A stretch of 64,000 nt of DNA from Eubacterium ruminantium (lineage in GTDB: Bacteria > Bacillota > Clostridia > Lachnospirales > Lachnospiraceae), in the NCBI GenBank assembly GCA_900108205.1, contig FNUU01000001.1:730673-794672 (forward strand), read 5' to 3'. Of this stretch, positions 8,190 through 16,428 are shown one piece after another. Position numbers and translations under genes: made by a program. The first letter of the stretch is position 1, and each line of letters starts with the position of its first letter. The notes beneath the pieces were generated by a model. That model did no database searches. It saw only the letters and a list, made by a program, of their open reading frames with translations, and was not told the DNA's origin.

Positions 8190-9962
8190 CTATTTTTCTA
8201 CTAAAGGAAGATGAATCTCTACTTTTGTACCCTTTTCGGGCTCACTGGTGATATTTACACCATAATCATTACCACATTTTAACTTAATTCTCTGATTAAC
8301 ATTGACTACTCCGATATGAGTCCGGTCAAGATTTTCAAAATCATTCATATTTTGAAGTATTGCGGAAAGCTCCTCTTCTGACATACCTCTTCCGTTATCT
8401 TCAACTATCAAATGAATATCTTTGTCAATTGCAGCCTTTATGGTAATATGTCCGCCTTCCTCCATCTCTTCCATTCCATGGACATATGCGTTTTCTACAA
8501 ATGGCTGGAGCACAAACGGCATTACTAAATATTTCTTCGCCATTTCCTTATCATACTCCATTTCCGCCTTGATACGGTCACCAAAACGGTAATCCTGTAT
8601 CTTTATATAACAATCCACCTTATCAAGTTCCCATTCGAGAGTTTTAAGGTCACTTCCTACCTCAAGAGAGCTCCTAAGAAGCCTGGTCAGACGGACAGAA
8701 ATGTCTTCTATCTCTTTTTCCTTATTGATCATGGCCAGCATTCTGATATTTTCCAGTGTATTGTACAGAAAATGCGGATTGATCTGAGTCGCCAGCATCT
8801 TAAATTCAACATCCTTCTGTCTGGAATAAAGCTGTTCCTTCTGAAGCTTTTCATTTGCCGCTGCTTCGCTGAGCTGCTGCATGTCAGTGACCATCCGGTT
8901 CATATCATTATAAAGATCCCAGATTTCATCCTTTGCATCACCGATACCGGTATCCCAGATATCATAATCCTTCTCGGTAACCTTATGCATAGCCTTGCCC
9001 AGAGCATTAATTCTCTTGGTAAACCAGCTGTTAAGGAAGAAAATCGCAAAGAGCATAAGAAGAACAGCGCCTACAATAGGAAGAATGGTCTTTCGAGCCG
9101 CACTTTTTGTTGCATCATCTATCTCCTCATAGGAACGCATGACAAAAATGTCATAAAAATCTTCTGAATATCTCGGAGTTATTCTGACAGATGAAAGATA
9201 ATATTTTTCCTTTTTTATCTTAAAAACATCGCCTTCCCTCGACTCTTCGGAAAAGTCTGTTATTCTATTCAGCAGTTCTCCATCCAGATCATAATTGGAA
9301 TGAACCACATCAATGTCATTCAGAACCATGCATACCATGCCTTCACTGTTTGCTATGAAATTACTTGTGATGCTCGGATCTATAGAGATACTGATAATAC
9401 CCGTCATATCTTTATCTCTCGTATAAAGCACTCTGGTAAGTCTGAGACTCCTCTTGCCGGTAGCTACATTGGTAAGATAGGACCAATTGGGCAGTCCGGA
9501 TTTTTCAACAGTATTGATATACCACTGCTTTTCCTTAATGGTATCGGTAATGAGCCTGAAGAATCTGTTATCAACCCTGTCAAGAACACCTTCATTTACA
9601 TAGATACAAACACTGGAAATGCCATCATAATAGTTGTTCAGATAATCGGAAAGCGTCTTATATCCCCTGTAGTCCACAAGGAGATCCTGATTGTTTCCGG
9701 CTATGAGCAGACCTATTTTTTTGTTTTTATCATCAAAATAGATCTTATCGGAGAGTTCAACCGCAAGATCCATCGTAGCCTCAACCAGAGCCTTTTGTTC
9801 ATCCAGTTTTCTCATTTCCTCCTTGATCTGAATATCCATGAGGGATCTTCTGGAAGAATTGAACATGATGATACATACAATTATGAGTGGCAAAAAACAG
9901 CCCGTTGCATATACAAAAACCATTCTCTGCCTTAATTTCAGATTACGCATCCACTTTATCAT
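8190..9962 (-). CDS. YesM-type sensor histidine kinase
   Basis: 590 residues. One N-terminal membrane helix (about 13-35), an extracytoplasmic sensor region (about 36-285), a second helix (about 288-310), a HAMP linker, then a His_kinase domain with the phospho-acceptor motif QINPHFLYNTLENIRML. The ATPase domain has the N box (PFVLQPFVENAYVHG) and the G box (VEDNGRGMS). This is the architecture of YesM/LytS-class kinases paired with YesN regulators, here probably the one at the left edge. It lies 170 nt upstream of the surface-protein gene on the same strand and likely senses a sugar outside the cell. The plus strand opposite is a shadow. Confidence 0.93.
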   Translation of the reverse strand: MIKWMRNLKLRQRMVFVYATGCFLPLIIVCIIMFNSSRRSLMDIQIKEEMRKLDEQKALVEATMDLAVELSDKIYFDDKNKKIGLLIAGNNQDLLVDYRGYKTLSDYLNNYYDGISSVCIYVNEGVLDRVDNRFFRLITDTIKEKQWYINTVEKSGLPNWSYLTNVATGKRSLRLTRVLYTRDKDMTGIISISIDPSITSNFIANSEGMVCMVLNDIDVVHSNYDLDGELLNRITDFSEESREGDVFKIKKEKYYLSSVRITPRYSEDFYDIFVMRSYEEIDDATKSAARKTILPIVGAVLLMLFAIFFLNSWFTKRINALGKAMHKVTEKDYDIWDTGIGDAKDEIWDLYNDMNRMVTDMQQLSEAAANEKLQKEQLYSRQKDVEFKMLATQINPHFLYNTLENIRMLAMINKEKEIEDISVRLTRLLRSSLEVGSDLKTLEWELDKVDCYIKIQDYRFGDRIKAEMEYDKEMAKKYLVMPFVLQPFVENAYVHGMEEMEEGGHITIKAAIDKDIHLIVEDNGRGMSEEELSAILQNMNDFENLDRTHIGVVNVNQRIKLKCGNDYGVNITSEPEKGTKVEIHLPLVEK

Positions 9963-10108
9963 TCTCCCAACTCACCCTCTTTCCAGGTATCAATAAATAT
10001 CCTCCTAAACCGGATATTCATCAGTAAATCCTCTATCCATTCAGCTCCTGATCATAATAATAAATATGCCTAAAGCATCAATATTATTATCAATATAACT
10101 GCATACCC

Positions 10109-10130
10109 AAAGCTATCGGAGCTTTTTTTA
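10109..10130 (+). terminator. Terminator-like hairpin in the GH42-kinase gap
   Basis: AAAGCT-ATCGG-AGCTTT followed by T7 on the plus strand. No plus-strand gene precedes it, and the minus strand lacks a T run, so its purpose is unclear; it may stop antisense transcription. The rest of the 184-nt gap (9963-10146) shows only a modest ribosome binding region for the kinase. Confidence 0.35.
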
Positions 10131-10146
10131 TGCGTTACATAGTTCC

Positions 10147-12180
10147 TCAGATCATAGATTCCAGAATATAGACTTCATTATGTTTAAGAGTGATCCTCTC
10201 ACCCTTCTTATATGCCTTACCGCTTAAGATATCTGTTCCATCCATATCAAGAACAGCACTTCTTCCGTCCTCTCTATGATTAATGATAAATGTATATGCT
10301 TTCTCCTCAGAATATCTCCTGGTGATATCCAGCATATCAAATTCTTCCTGAGAATCCATGATGCCTTTTATTCCCTTTTCAGCAGCAATATCTCCTATAA
10401 AGCTGTCATAAAACTCTTCATCCGAACAGCTGCCCATATAATATGCCTTGCCTTTGCCAAAGGAATTCTTCGTTATCACGGCCTCGCCCTTATAGAAATC
10501 TTTATCATACCTTGCAAGAACCTCGGCTCCCTCAGGTCTTATAATATCACAAAGAACTCTTGCAGGCATTTGCTTCCCGTTATAAATAAATGAATTTTCC
10601 TCACCTTCAGGAAGAGCATCGCTTTCTTCAACCCAGATACCCAGGATATCTTTAAGTTTTCCCGGATAAGCACCATATACCAGATCACTGTCTCCGACAT
10701 AACCACTGAAGTATGTTGTCACGAAGCTTCCGCCATTTTTAACAAATTCTCTTATCTTTTCGTCATATCCTTCCTTCACCATATAAAGGATAGGCGCTAC
10801 AACAATATCATATCTGTCCAGACTGTCTTCTGTTCCGATTATATCACACGGAATATGTCTCTTATAGAAAGCATTATAGTACCTGTAGGCTTCCTCATGA
10901 TAATCAATAAGAATGCTCGGACCGGCAGAATAGGAAATACCCCACCAGTTTTCCCAGTCAAATACCACTGCGACCTTCGGCTTCTGAAGCGTTCCGAGAG
11001 TCTTATCACCTATTTTTACCAGCTCCTCGCCAAGCTCGGTGATCTCTCTGAAGACTCTGGTGTCTTCTCTGCCTGCATGATCGATAACCGCGCCATGATA
11101 CTTTTCGCATGCACCGGTACTTCTTCTCATCTGGAAGAACATTACAGAATCAGACCCATGAGCCACAGCCTGATAGCTGAGTCTTCTCATATCTCCCGGC
11201 CTCTTAAGCTTATTATAGGCATGCCAGTTTGTAACACTCGGAGTCTGCTCCATAAGGCAAAATGGCATATCTCTTTTAAGCCCTCGAATGAGTTCATGTG
11301 AAAGGGCAATATGTCCATCCGGTTCATCCGGTCCCGGATAGCTGTCCCATGAGACAAAATCCAGATTTTCTGCCCATTTATGATAATCCAGTGGATAATA
11401 GAAGCCCATCATATTTGTGGTGATCGGCGTATCTTTAACATACTTTCTTATTGCGTCATATTCCAGTTTACAGCATTCCTCTATACTTTCCGAATTAAAC
11501 CGTCTGTAATCTATGGAAATCCCCTGAAAGGTTGTTCTTTCCTTGCCAAACAGATAAAAATGCTCTGATAATTCATTTGGAACAACTATATCTTCAAAAT
11601 CATAAAAAGTATGTCCCCAAAAGGCGCTGTCCCAGGCCTTATTTACTTCATCAATATTTTTATATCTTTTCCTGAGCCATCTTCTGAAAGCCGCTGCACA
11701 GTTTTCGCAGTAGCATTCACCGCTGTATTCATTCGAAATATGCCATGCGATAACAGCCGGATCATCTCCATAACGTTCCGCCAGCTTTTCAGCAAGTCTT
11801 ACCGAATATATTCTGTATACTTCACTGTTCGGACAGGAATTTTCTCTTCCGCCAAACTTATGCTTTCTGCCCTGACTGTCCGTACGCAGTATTTCCGGAT
11901 GCTTTCTGGCCATCCATGCAGGATGAGCTCCCGTACCGGTTGCAAGACATATTTTAAGTCCGTTATCTCCGGCCAGTTTAATTATCTTATCCAGCTTTTC
12001 AAAATTGTATTCATCCTCGGAAGGCTGTAATGCAGCCCACGAAAAAACATTCAACGTTACAATATCTATATGAGCCTTCTTAAAAAGTCTCATATCCTCC
12101 TGCCATACTTCCTCCGGCCACTGCTCCGGATTATAATCACCGCCATATGCAATCTTATCATGCTCCCAGATTCTCTTCAT
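10147..12180 (-). CDS. GH42 beta-galactosidase
   Basis: 677 residues, the usual length for family GH42, with no signal peptide (cytoplasmic). The N-terminal TIM barrel carries the acid/base Glu151 in HISNEYSG and the nucleophile Glu311 in CLMEQTPS. Cysteines 116, 156, 158 and 161 (NSCPNS, ECYCENC) form the zinc site seen in many GH42 enzymes. A trimerisation domain and a small C-terminal beta domain follow. It should remove terminal beta-galactose from imported oligosaccharides, e.g. the galactosyl branches of xyloglucan; the physiological substrate is inference. GH31 lies upstream on the same strand across a 257-nt gap with candidate operators. Confidence 0.95.
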   Translation of the reverse strand: MKRIWEHDKIAYGGDYNPEQWPEEVWQEDMRLFKKAHIDIVTLNVFSWAALQPSEDEYNFEKLDKIIKLAGDNGLKICLATGTGAHPAWMARKHPEILRTDSQGRKHKFGGRENSCPNSEVYRIYSVRLAEKLAERYGDDPAVIAWHISNEYSGECYCENCAAAFRRWLRKRYKNIDEVNKAWDSAFWGHTFYDFEDIVVPNELSEHFYLFGKERTTFQGISIDYRRFNSESIEECCKLEYDAIRKYVKDTPITTNMMGFYYPLDYHKWAENLDFVSWDSYPGPDEPDGHIALSHELIRGLKRDMPFCLMEQTPSVTNWHAYNKLKRPGDMRRLSYQAVAHGSDSVMFFQMRRSTGACEKYHGAVIDHAGREDTRVFREITELGEELVKIGDKTLGTLQKPKVAVVFDWENWWGISYSAGPSILIDYHEEAYRYYNAFYKRHIPCDIIGTEDSLDRYDIVVAPILYMVKEGYDEKIREFVKNGGSFVTTYFSGYVGDSDLVYGAYPGKLKDILGIWVEESDALPEGEENSFIYNGKQMPARVLCDIIRPEGAEVLARYDKDFYKGEAVITKNSFGKGKAYYMGSCSDEEFYDSFIGDIAAEKGIKGIMDSQEEFDMLDITRRYSEEKAYTFIINHREDGRSAVLDMDGTDILSGKAYKKGERITLKHNEVYILESMI

Positions 12181-12205
12181 AACTACCTCGCTTTATCTTA
12201 TTATG

Positions 12206-12424
12206 ATGCCGGCATCAAAGCCGTTTATCTACACCGATAGCAGCCGGACTGCTGTCACAATGATAATATAACCATATATCAAGAAGCGTATCAAGCAAAA
12301 AATTACTGAATATCCGATAAATTTATTAAACAAATATTCTACCTTCAAAATTCTCGAAGATTTTGATGCTTATGAATATTGATAATAAACGTCAGACCAG
12401 TTTTTTCACTGCATGATACGCTTC
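12206..12424 (-). promoter_or_regulatory. Palindromes in the GH42 upstream region
   Basis: The 257-nt gap between GH31 and GH42 contains a perfect 12-bp palindrome GATGCCGGCATC (12206-12217), 26 bp upstream of the GH42 start. A near-palindrome CAAAATTCTCGAAGATTTTG lies at about 12346-12365. An 11-bp inverted pair, GAAGCGTATCA at 12283-12293 and TGATACGCTTC at 12414-12424, is 120 bp apart. These may be operators for a looped regulator; no regulator can be assigned. Confidence 0.4.
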
Positions 12425-12437
12425 AATATTTTATCTC

Positions 12438-14438
12438 TTATGCTCTTTTAAATACAGGAATAACATCAATCGGAGCAGGAACGGTAACTGTTCTTCCTCC
12501 TGTAAGTGTTTCTCCTGTCTCAATATTTGTCCAGTTTCCTTCAGGAAGGTAAAGTGTTCTCTCTGCTGCACCCTTCTCAAAAATTGGTGCTACCAGATAA
12601 TCAGGTCCAAACATGAACTGTTCCGGAAGATCCCAGCAATTCTTATCCTCAGGGAATTCATAGAACATTGTTCTGATAAGCGGTGAACCATTTTCTGCTG
12701 CTTCCTTCATAAGGCCTGAAATATAATCCTTCAATGAAAGACGAAGGTCAAGATATTTCTTCATGATCTTATAAGCCTCATCGCCATAGCTCCAGAGCTC
12801 ATTTGGCTGACCTGTATGGAGATATCCGCCGCCAAAATCTCTGTTATCCAGCGGTTCGATATCATAAGGTCCTCTGTCTCCATGCATTCTGAAGATTGGA
12901 CAGAACACACCAAACTGATACCATCTTATAAGAAGCTCAACAAAGTCAGGATCATTTACATCCTCTGTCATAAATCCACCGATGTCCGTTGTCCACCAAG
13001 GGATACCTGCAAGTCCGATATTCTGTCCGGCTACCACCTGGTCCTTAAATGCAGTAAAGTTGCTCTGAACATCTCCTGTCCATACCAGAGTTCTGTACTT
13101 CTGGCTTCCTACCCATGCAGAACGTACAAGGTTTACAAAATTATCATCTCCTTCAGCTGTAAGGCCGTTTGAAAATGCCTCAACATACTTTTTAGGATAT
13201 TCACAGCTGACCTTTGTTGCACGACCTGTATGATATCTGAAATTATCAAAATCATATTTAACGAGATCCGGCTCTGAGTTATCCAGCCAAAAGAGATCAA
13301 TTCCGAGGTCTCTGTAGTTTTCTTTACATTTGTTCCATACAAATTCCTGAGCTTCAGGATTGAAGAAGTCAACGGTTCCGCAGTCGCCCTGATAATCATA
13401 GCTCTGTGAAGAGCCCAGCTCTGTCGTAACAAGCAGACCCTTTTCATCCATTTCAAAGTAATTACATCCACGTTTGTCAACCGAAGGCCATACAGAAACC
13501 ATAACCTTTGTGCCCATTCCATGAAGCTCATCGATCATTGCCTTAACCTTGTCCTGTGGCCAGTATGTTTCATCAAAACGCCACTCTCCCTGATATGGCC
13601 AGTGGAAGAAGTCGATAACGATAACATCCAGTTTGATTCCCAGCTCCTTATATTTACGTGCAACCGAAAGAACCTCTTCAGGAGTACGATATCTGAGCTT
13701 GCACTGCCAGAGACCAAGATAATCATCTCCCATAACAGGGGTTCTGCCGACACACTCTGTATAGTTTTCAACAAGTTCCTTTGGAGAATCCGAAGCAGTG
13801 ATCCAGTAATCTACTTCATCTGTCTCATCTGCCACCCATTTAGTAATATTGTTACCAAAGGTTACTTCACCTGTTGCAGGATTGTTCCAGAGAAGACCAT
13901 ATCCCTTACTTGAAACAAGAAATGGTACCGATACCTGTGAATTACGCTGTTCAAGAGGCATTACACAGCCCTTGATATTAAGATAAGGCTGCTGATACTG
14001 TCCCATACCGTAAAGCTTCTCTTCAGGATCAGACTCAAATCTTACCGTAAGCTTGAAGGAATCTGATGAAAGGTTCTTATATTCTCTTGAAAGCATCTTA
14101 AAGCAGATTGATTCCTTTCTGATAGAACCGCCGTAAAAGCTGTAATACTCCTGGAGTATAAGTTCAAATTCTCCTGCTTTATTCTTCTTATAAAAGCAGA
14201 TTATGCCTACTTCATTTACAGTTGCCTTGATATTACCATTTATGATCTCCGCTGTTTTTTCACCGATCACAACCTCTGCACTGTGGCTGACCTTTTCTGT
14301 AAGAGCATGCTCTTCATCAGGTATAGCCCTGAGTATTGTGGATCTTACTCTGAGAGCATCCTTGCCCCATCCTTCGATCTTAAGCGTTTCTCTGTGCAGC
14401 TTTGCAACAAGCGCATTCTCCTCTTTGATAAATCTCAT
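12438..14438 (-). CDS. GH31 alpha-xylosidase/alpha-glucosidase (YicI-like)
   Basis: 666 residues, no signal peptide. An N-terminal beta-sandwich (to about 230) is followed by the GH31 barrel. The nucleophile is Asp386 in LFWLDNSEP and the acid/base is Asp456 in WTGDVQSN. The stretch MGDDYLGLWQCKLRYRTPEE and the IDFFHWP segment resemble YicI-type alpha-xylosidases, which remove alpha-1,6-xylose from xyloglucan oligosaccharides. With GH42, GH29 and GH5 next door, alpha-xylosidase is more likely than alpha-glucosidase, but substrate specificity is inferred. The upstream region consists of 16-bp tandem repeats. Confidence 0.93.
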   Translation of the reverse strand: MRFIKEENALVAKLHRETLKIEGWGKDALRVRSTILRAIPDEEHALTEKVSHSAEVVIGEKTAEIINGNIKATVNEVGIICFYKKNKAGEFELILQEYYSFYGGSIRKESICFKMLSREYKNLSSDSFKLTVRFESDPEEKLYGMGQYQQPYLNIKGCVMPLEQRNSQVSVPFLVSSKGYGLLWNNPATGEVTFGNNITKWVADETDEVDYWITASDSPKELVENYTECVGRTPVMGDDYLGLWQCKLRYRTPEEVLSVARKYKELGIKLDVIVIDFFHWPYQGEWRFDETYWPQDKVKAMIDELHGMGTKVMVSVWPSVDKRGCNYFEMDEKGLLVTTELGSSQSYDYQGDCGTVDFFNPEAQEFVWNKCKENYRDLGIDLFWLDNSEPDLVKYDFDNFRYHTGRATKVSCEYPKKYVEAFSNGLTAEGDDNFVNLVRSAWVGSQKYRTLVWTGDVQSNFTAFKDQVVAGQNIGLAGIPWWTTDIGGFMTEDVNDPDFVELLIRWYQFGVFCPIFRMHGDRGPYDIEPLDNRDFGGGYLHTGQPNELWSYGDEAYKIMKKYLDLRLSLKDYISGLMKEAAENGSPLIRTMFYEFPEDKNCWDLPEQFMFGPDYLVAPIFEKGAAERTLYLPEGNWTNIETGETLTGGRTVTVPAPIDVIPVFKRA

Positions 14439-14488
14439 TAAACTTTCCTCCTGTTATTATGTCTTATATATTAATTAACTCCTTTTAC

Positions 14489-14695
14489 TGAAATATCATA
14501 TTCACAGTTACCGTATTCCGCTGCTGTCGTATTCCGCAGTTATCACATACAACTGTCATCGTTTTATGCAGTTGTCGTATTATGCTGCTGTCGTATTCCG
14601 CAGTTGTCATATATAACTGTCATCGTATTATGAATTGTCGTATTCCACTGCTGTCATATCTAACTGTTATCACATACCGCAGCACTATATTCCAT
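14489..14695. repeat. Tandem array of a 16-bp unit, about 13 copies
   Basis: The unit consensus is close to CTGYTGTCGTATTCCG, with unit starts at 14505, 14521, 14537, 14553, 14569, 14585, 14601, 14617, 14633, 14648, 14664 and 14680; one unit is 15 bp. The array fills almost all of the 281-nt gap between the GH29 stop and the GH31 start and ends 50 bp before the GH31 start codon. The units at 14521 and 14585 are identical. Confidence 0.85.
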
Positions 14696-14719
14696 CTGAC
14701 CATTCCGGGATCGTACTAT

Positions 14720-16207
14720 CTACCTGGTTTCAATCTTAATGACCACCGGGAAGTCTCTGTTCTGAACTTTTTCGCTTATATGAAGACCCTTTTCATCGGA
14801 AATGAATCCCACAGCATCTTTTCCTCCAAGAATCGATACCTTATTTATGATTCCGAAGAAATCCGGTTCATCCTTATTTTCGGACTTTCCAAGGCTTCTG
14901 ATGAGTATATTGCCATCCTCCGGATATTTCATAACAAATACATATATACATCCATGCCCTGCTGTAAAACGCATATCCTTAGAGGTGTAAACCTTTTCCT
15001 TTCCGTCAGCAAACTGTCCATCGCTGTCTGCTGTAGGTCCTTCCTTACTTTTCCTCCATGGCTTGCTGCCATAGATTGCCTCACCGTTTATCTTCATCCA
15101 TCCAGCAAGGTCTGTCAGAATCTTCCTGTCACCTTCAGGAATAGAACCATCCGCCTTTGGTCCGATATTTAAAAGAAGGTTGCCGTTTCTGCTTACCACA
15201 TCTATAAGAGTTGCGATGATCTCGAAGCTGCTCTTATAATCAAGGCTGTTGGTATAGCACCAGGAATTTCTGGCAACCGCCGTATCTGTCTGCCACGGAT
15301 AAGCCTTAGCCTCAGCAAAGCTTCCGCGCTCGATCTCCACTATGCCGGTTCCAAAAGAAAGCGCATCATGCTTGTAGCATACCGCTACTTCCTTTCCCCA
15401 TTTCACTCCTTGATTATAATAATATGCCATCACCTTCTGCAGATATGGTTTAAAGGCCTCATGTATGATCCACCAGTCAAAATATAAAAATGAAGGCTGA
15501 TACTTATCTATTATCTCGACTGTCCTGATAAGCCAGTCATCCAGATATTCTTCACTCGGATATGGCTTGCTGTACATATCAAAATTGTCCGGTTCAGGCA
15601 TTGCAGGCCAGTAAAAATCCCCGAGTTCCATAGGATCTTTTATATCGCTTTCGAATTCCTTACCGTGCCCCATGAACCACCAGTGTTCCGCTCTGTGACT
15701 GGACGTACAGAAGCTGACACCCTGCTTTTCTGCTTCATCTTTTAATTCCTGCAGAAAATCTCTGTGCGGCCCCATATCATATGAATTCCACTCTGAGAGA
15801 CTGCTCTCATACATCTGAAATCCATCATGATGCTCCGCCACGGGACATATATACCTTGCTCCGGCATTCTTGAAAAGCTCTATCCACTCTGCAGCATCAA
15901 ACCTTTTGGCAGTAAGGAGAGGTATAAAATCCTTATACCCAAAATCCTTATGCGGACCATAGGTTTCTACGTGATGCTTATATTCCGGAGAATCCTTTAT
16001 ATACATACATCTCGAATACCACTCATGATTAAAGGCCGGTACAGAATATAATCCGTAATGAATAAAAATTCCAAACTTATCCCGGCTGAACCATTTGGGA
16101 CTGTTGAATTCCGACAGACTGTCCCAGTTATCCGAAAATGGTCCCGCTTTAATGCCTTCTTCAATATGTCCGAGCCATTTTTCTTTATCATATTTCTTTT
16201 TCTGCAT
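14720..16207 (-). CDS. GH29 alpha-L-fucosidase
   Basis: Start set at 16207 (MQKKKYDKEKW) because AGAGGT lies 6 nt upstream; 495 residues, no signal peptide. The GH29 N-terminus W(F)SRDKFGIFIHYGLYSVPAFNHEW is clear, as is CPVAEHHDGFQMY. The nucleophile is Asp244 in FLYFDWW. A small C-terminal beta domain follows. It should hydrolyse alpha-L-fucose from oligosaccharides inside the cell, fitting fucosylated xyloglucan side chains (inferred). It is transcribed in line with GH31, separated by the 16-bp tandem array. Confidence 0.94.
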   Translation of the reverse strand: MQKKKYDKEKWLGHIEEGIKAGPFSDNWDSLSEFNSPKWFSRDKFGIFIHYGLYSVPAFNHEWYSRCMYIKDSPEYKHHVETYGPHKDFGYKDFIPLLTAKRFDAAEWIELFKNAGARYICPVAEHHDGFQMYESSLSEWNSYDMGPHRDFLQELKDEAEKQGVSFCTSSHRAEHWWFMGHGKEFESDIKDPMELGDFYWPAMPEPDNFDMYSKPYPSEEYLDDWLIRTVEIIDKYQPSFLYFDWWIIHEAFKPYLQKVMAYYYNQGVKWGKEVAVCYKHDALSFGTGIVEIERGSFAEAKAYPWQTDTAVARNSWCYTNSLDYKSSFEIIATLIDVVSRNGNLLLNIGPKADGSIPEGDRKILTDLAGWMKINGEAIYGSKPWRKSKEGPTADSDGQFADGKEKVYTSKDMRFTAGHGCIYVFVMKYPEDGNILIRSLGKSENKDEPDFFGIINKVSILGGKDAVGFISDEKGLHISEKVQNRDFPVVIKIETR

Positions 16208-16323
16208 TGTATTACCTCTGTTTGCCGTCATATACTATCCTGCCGGCGTATGATTTTTCAAACAACTATATTGGTTATAGATTAGCCGGACCGTTCCTGC
16301 ATTTTTAAAACTACACTCCCGGG

Positions 16324-16404
16324 CTATTCCGAGACTTTTGGTGCTGTGCTATTCAGAAAACAGGCAAGTTATTTGGTGTAGTTATTTAGAAATCGCTATA
16401 CTAG
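16324..16404 (+). repeat. Dispersed ~80-bp repeat, copy A
   Basis: Runs from CTATTCCGAGACTTTTGG to CGCTATACTAG. About 90 percent identical to the copies at 18741-18822 and 31364-31439. It lies between the GH29 start and the GH5 stop, in otherwise non-coding DNA (16208-16428). Confidence 0.85.
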
Positions 16405-16428
16405 GCAGGCATTCGGCGTATCAGTCAA

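Noticed and set aside
16208..16231. Upstream ATG start for the GH29 gene
   Set aside because: The downstream ATG at 16207 has AGAGGT at ideal spacing; the upstream one has none.
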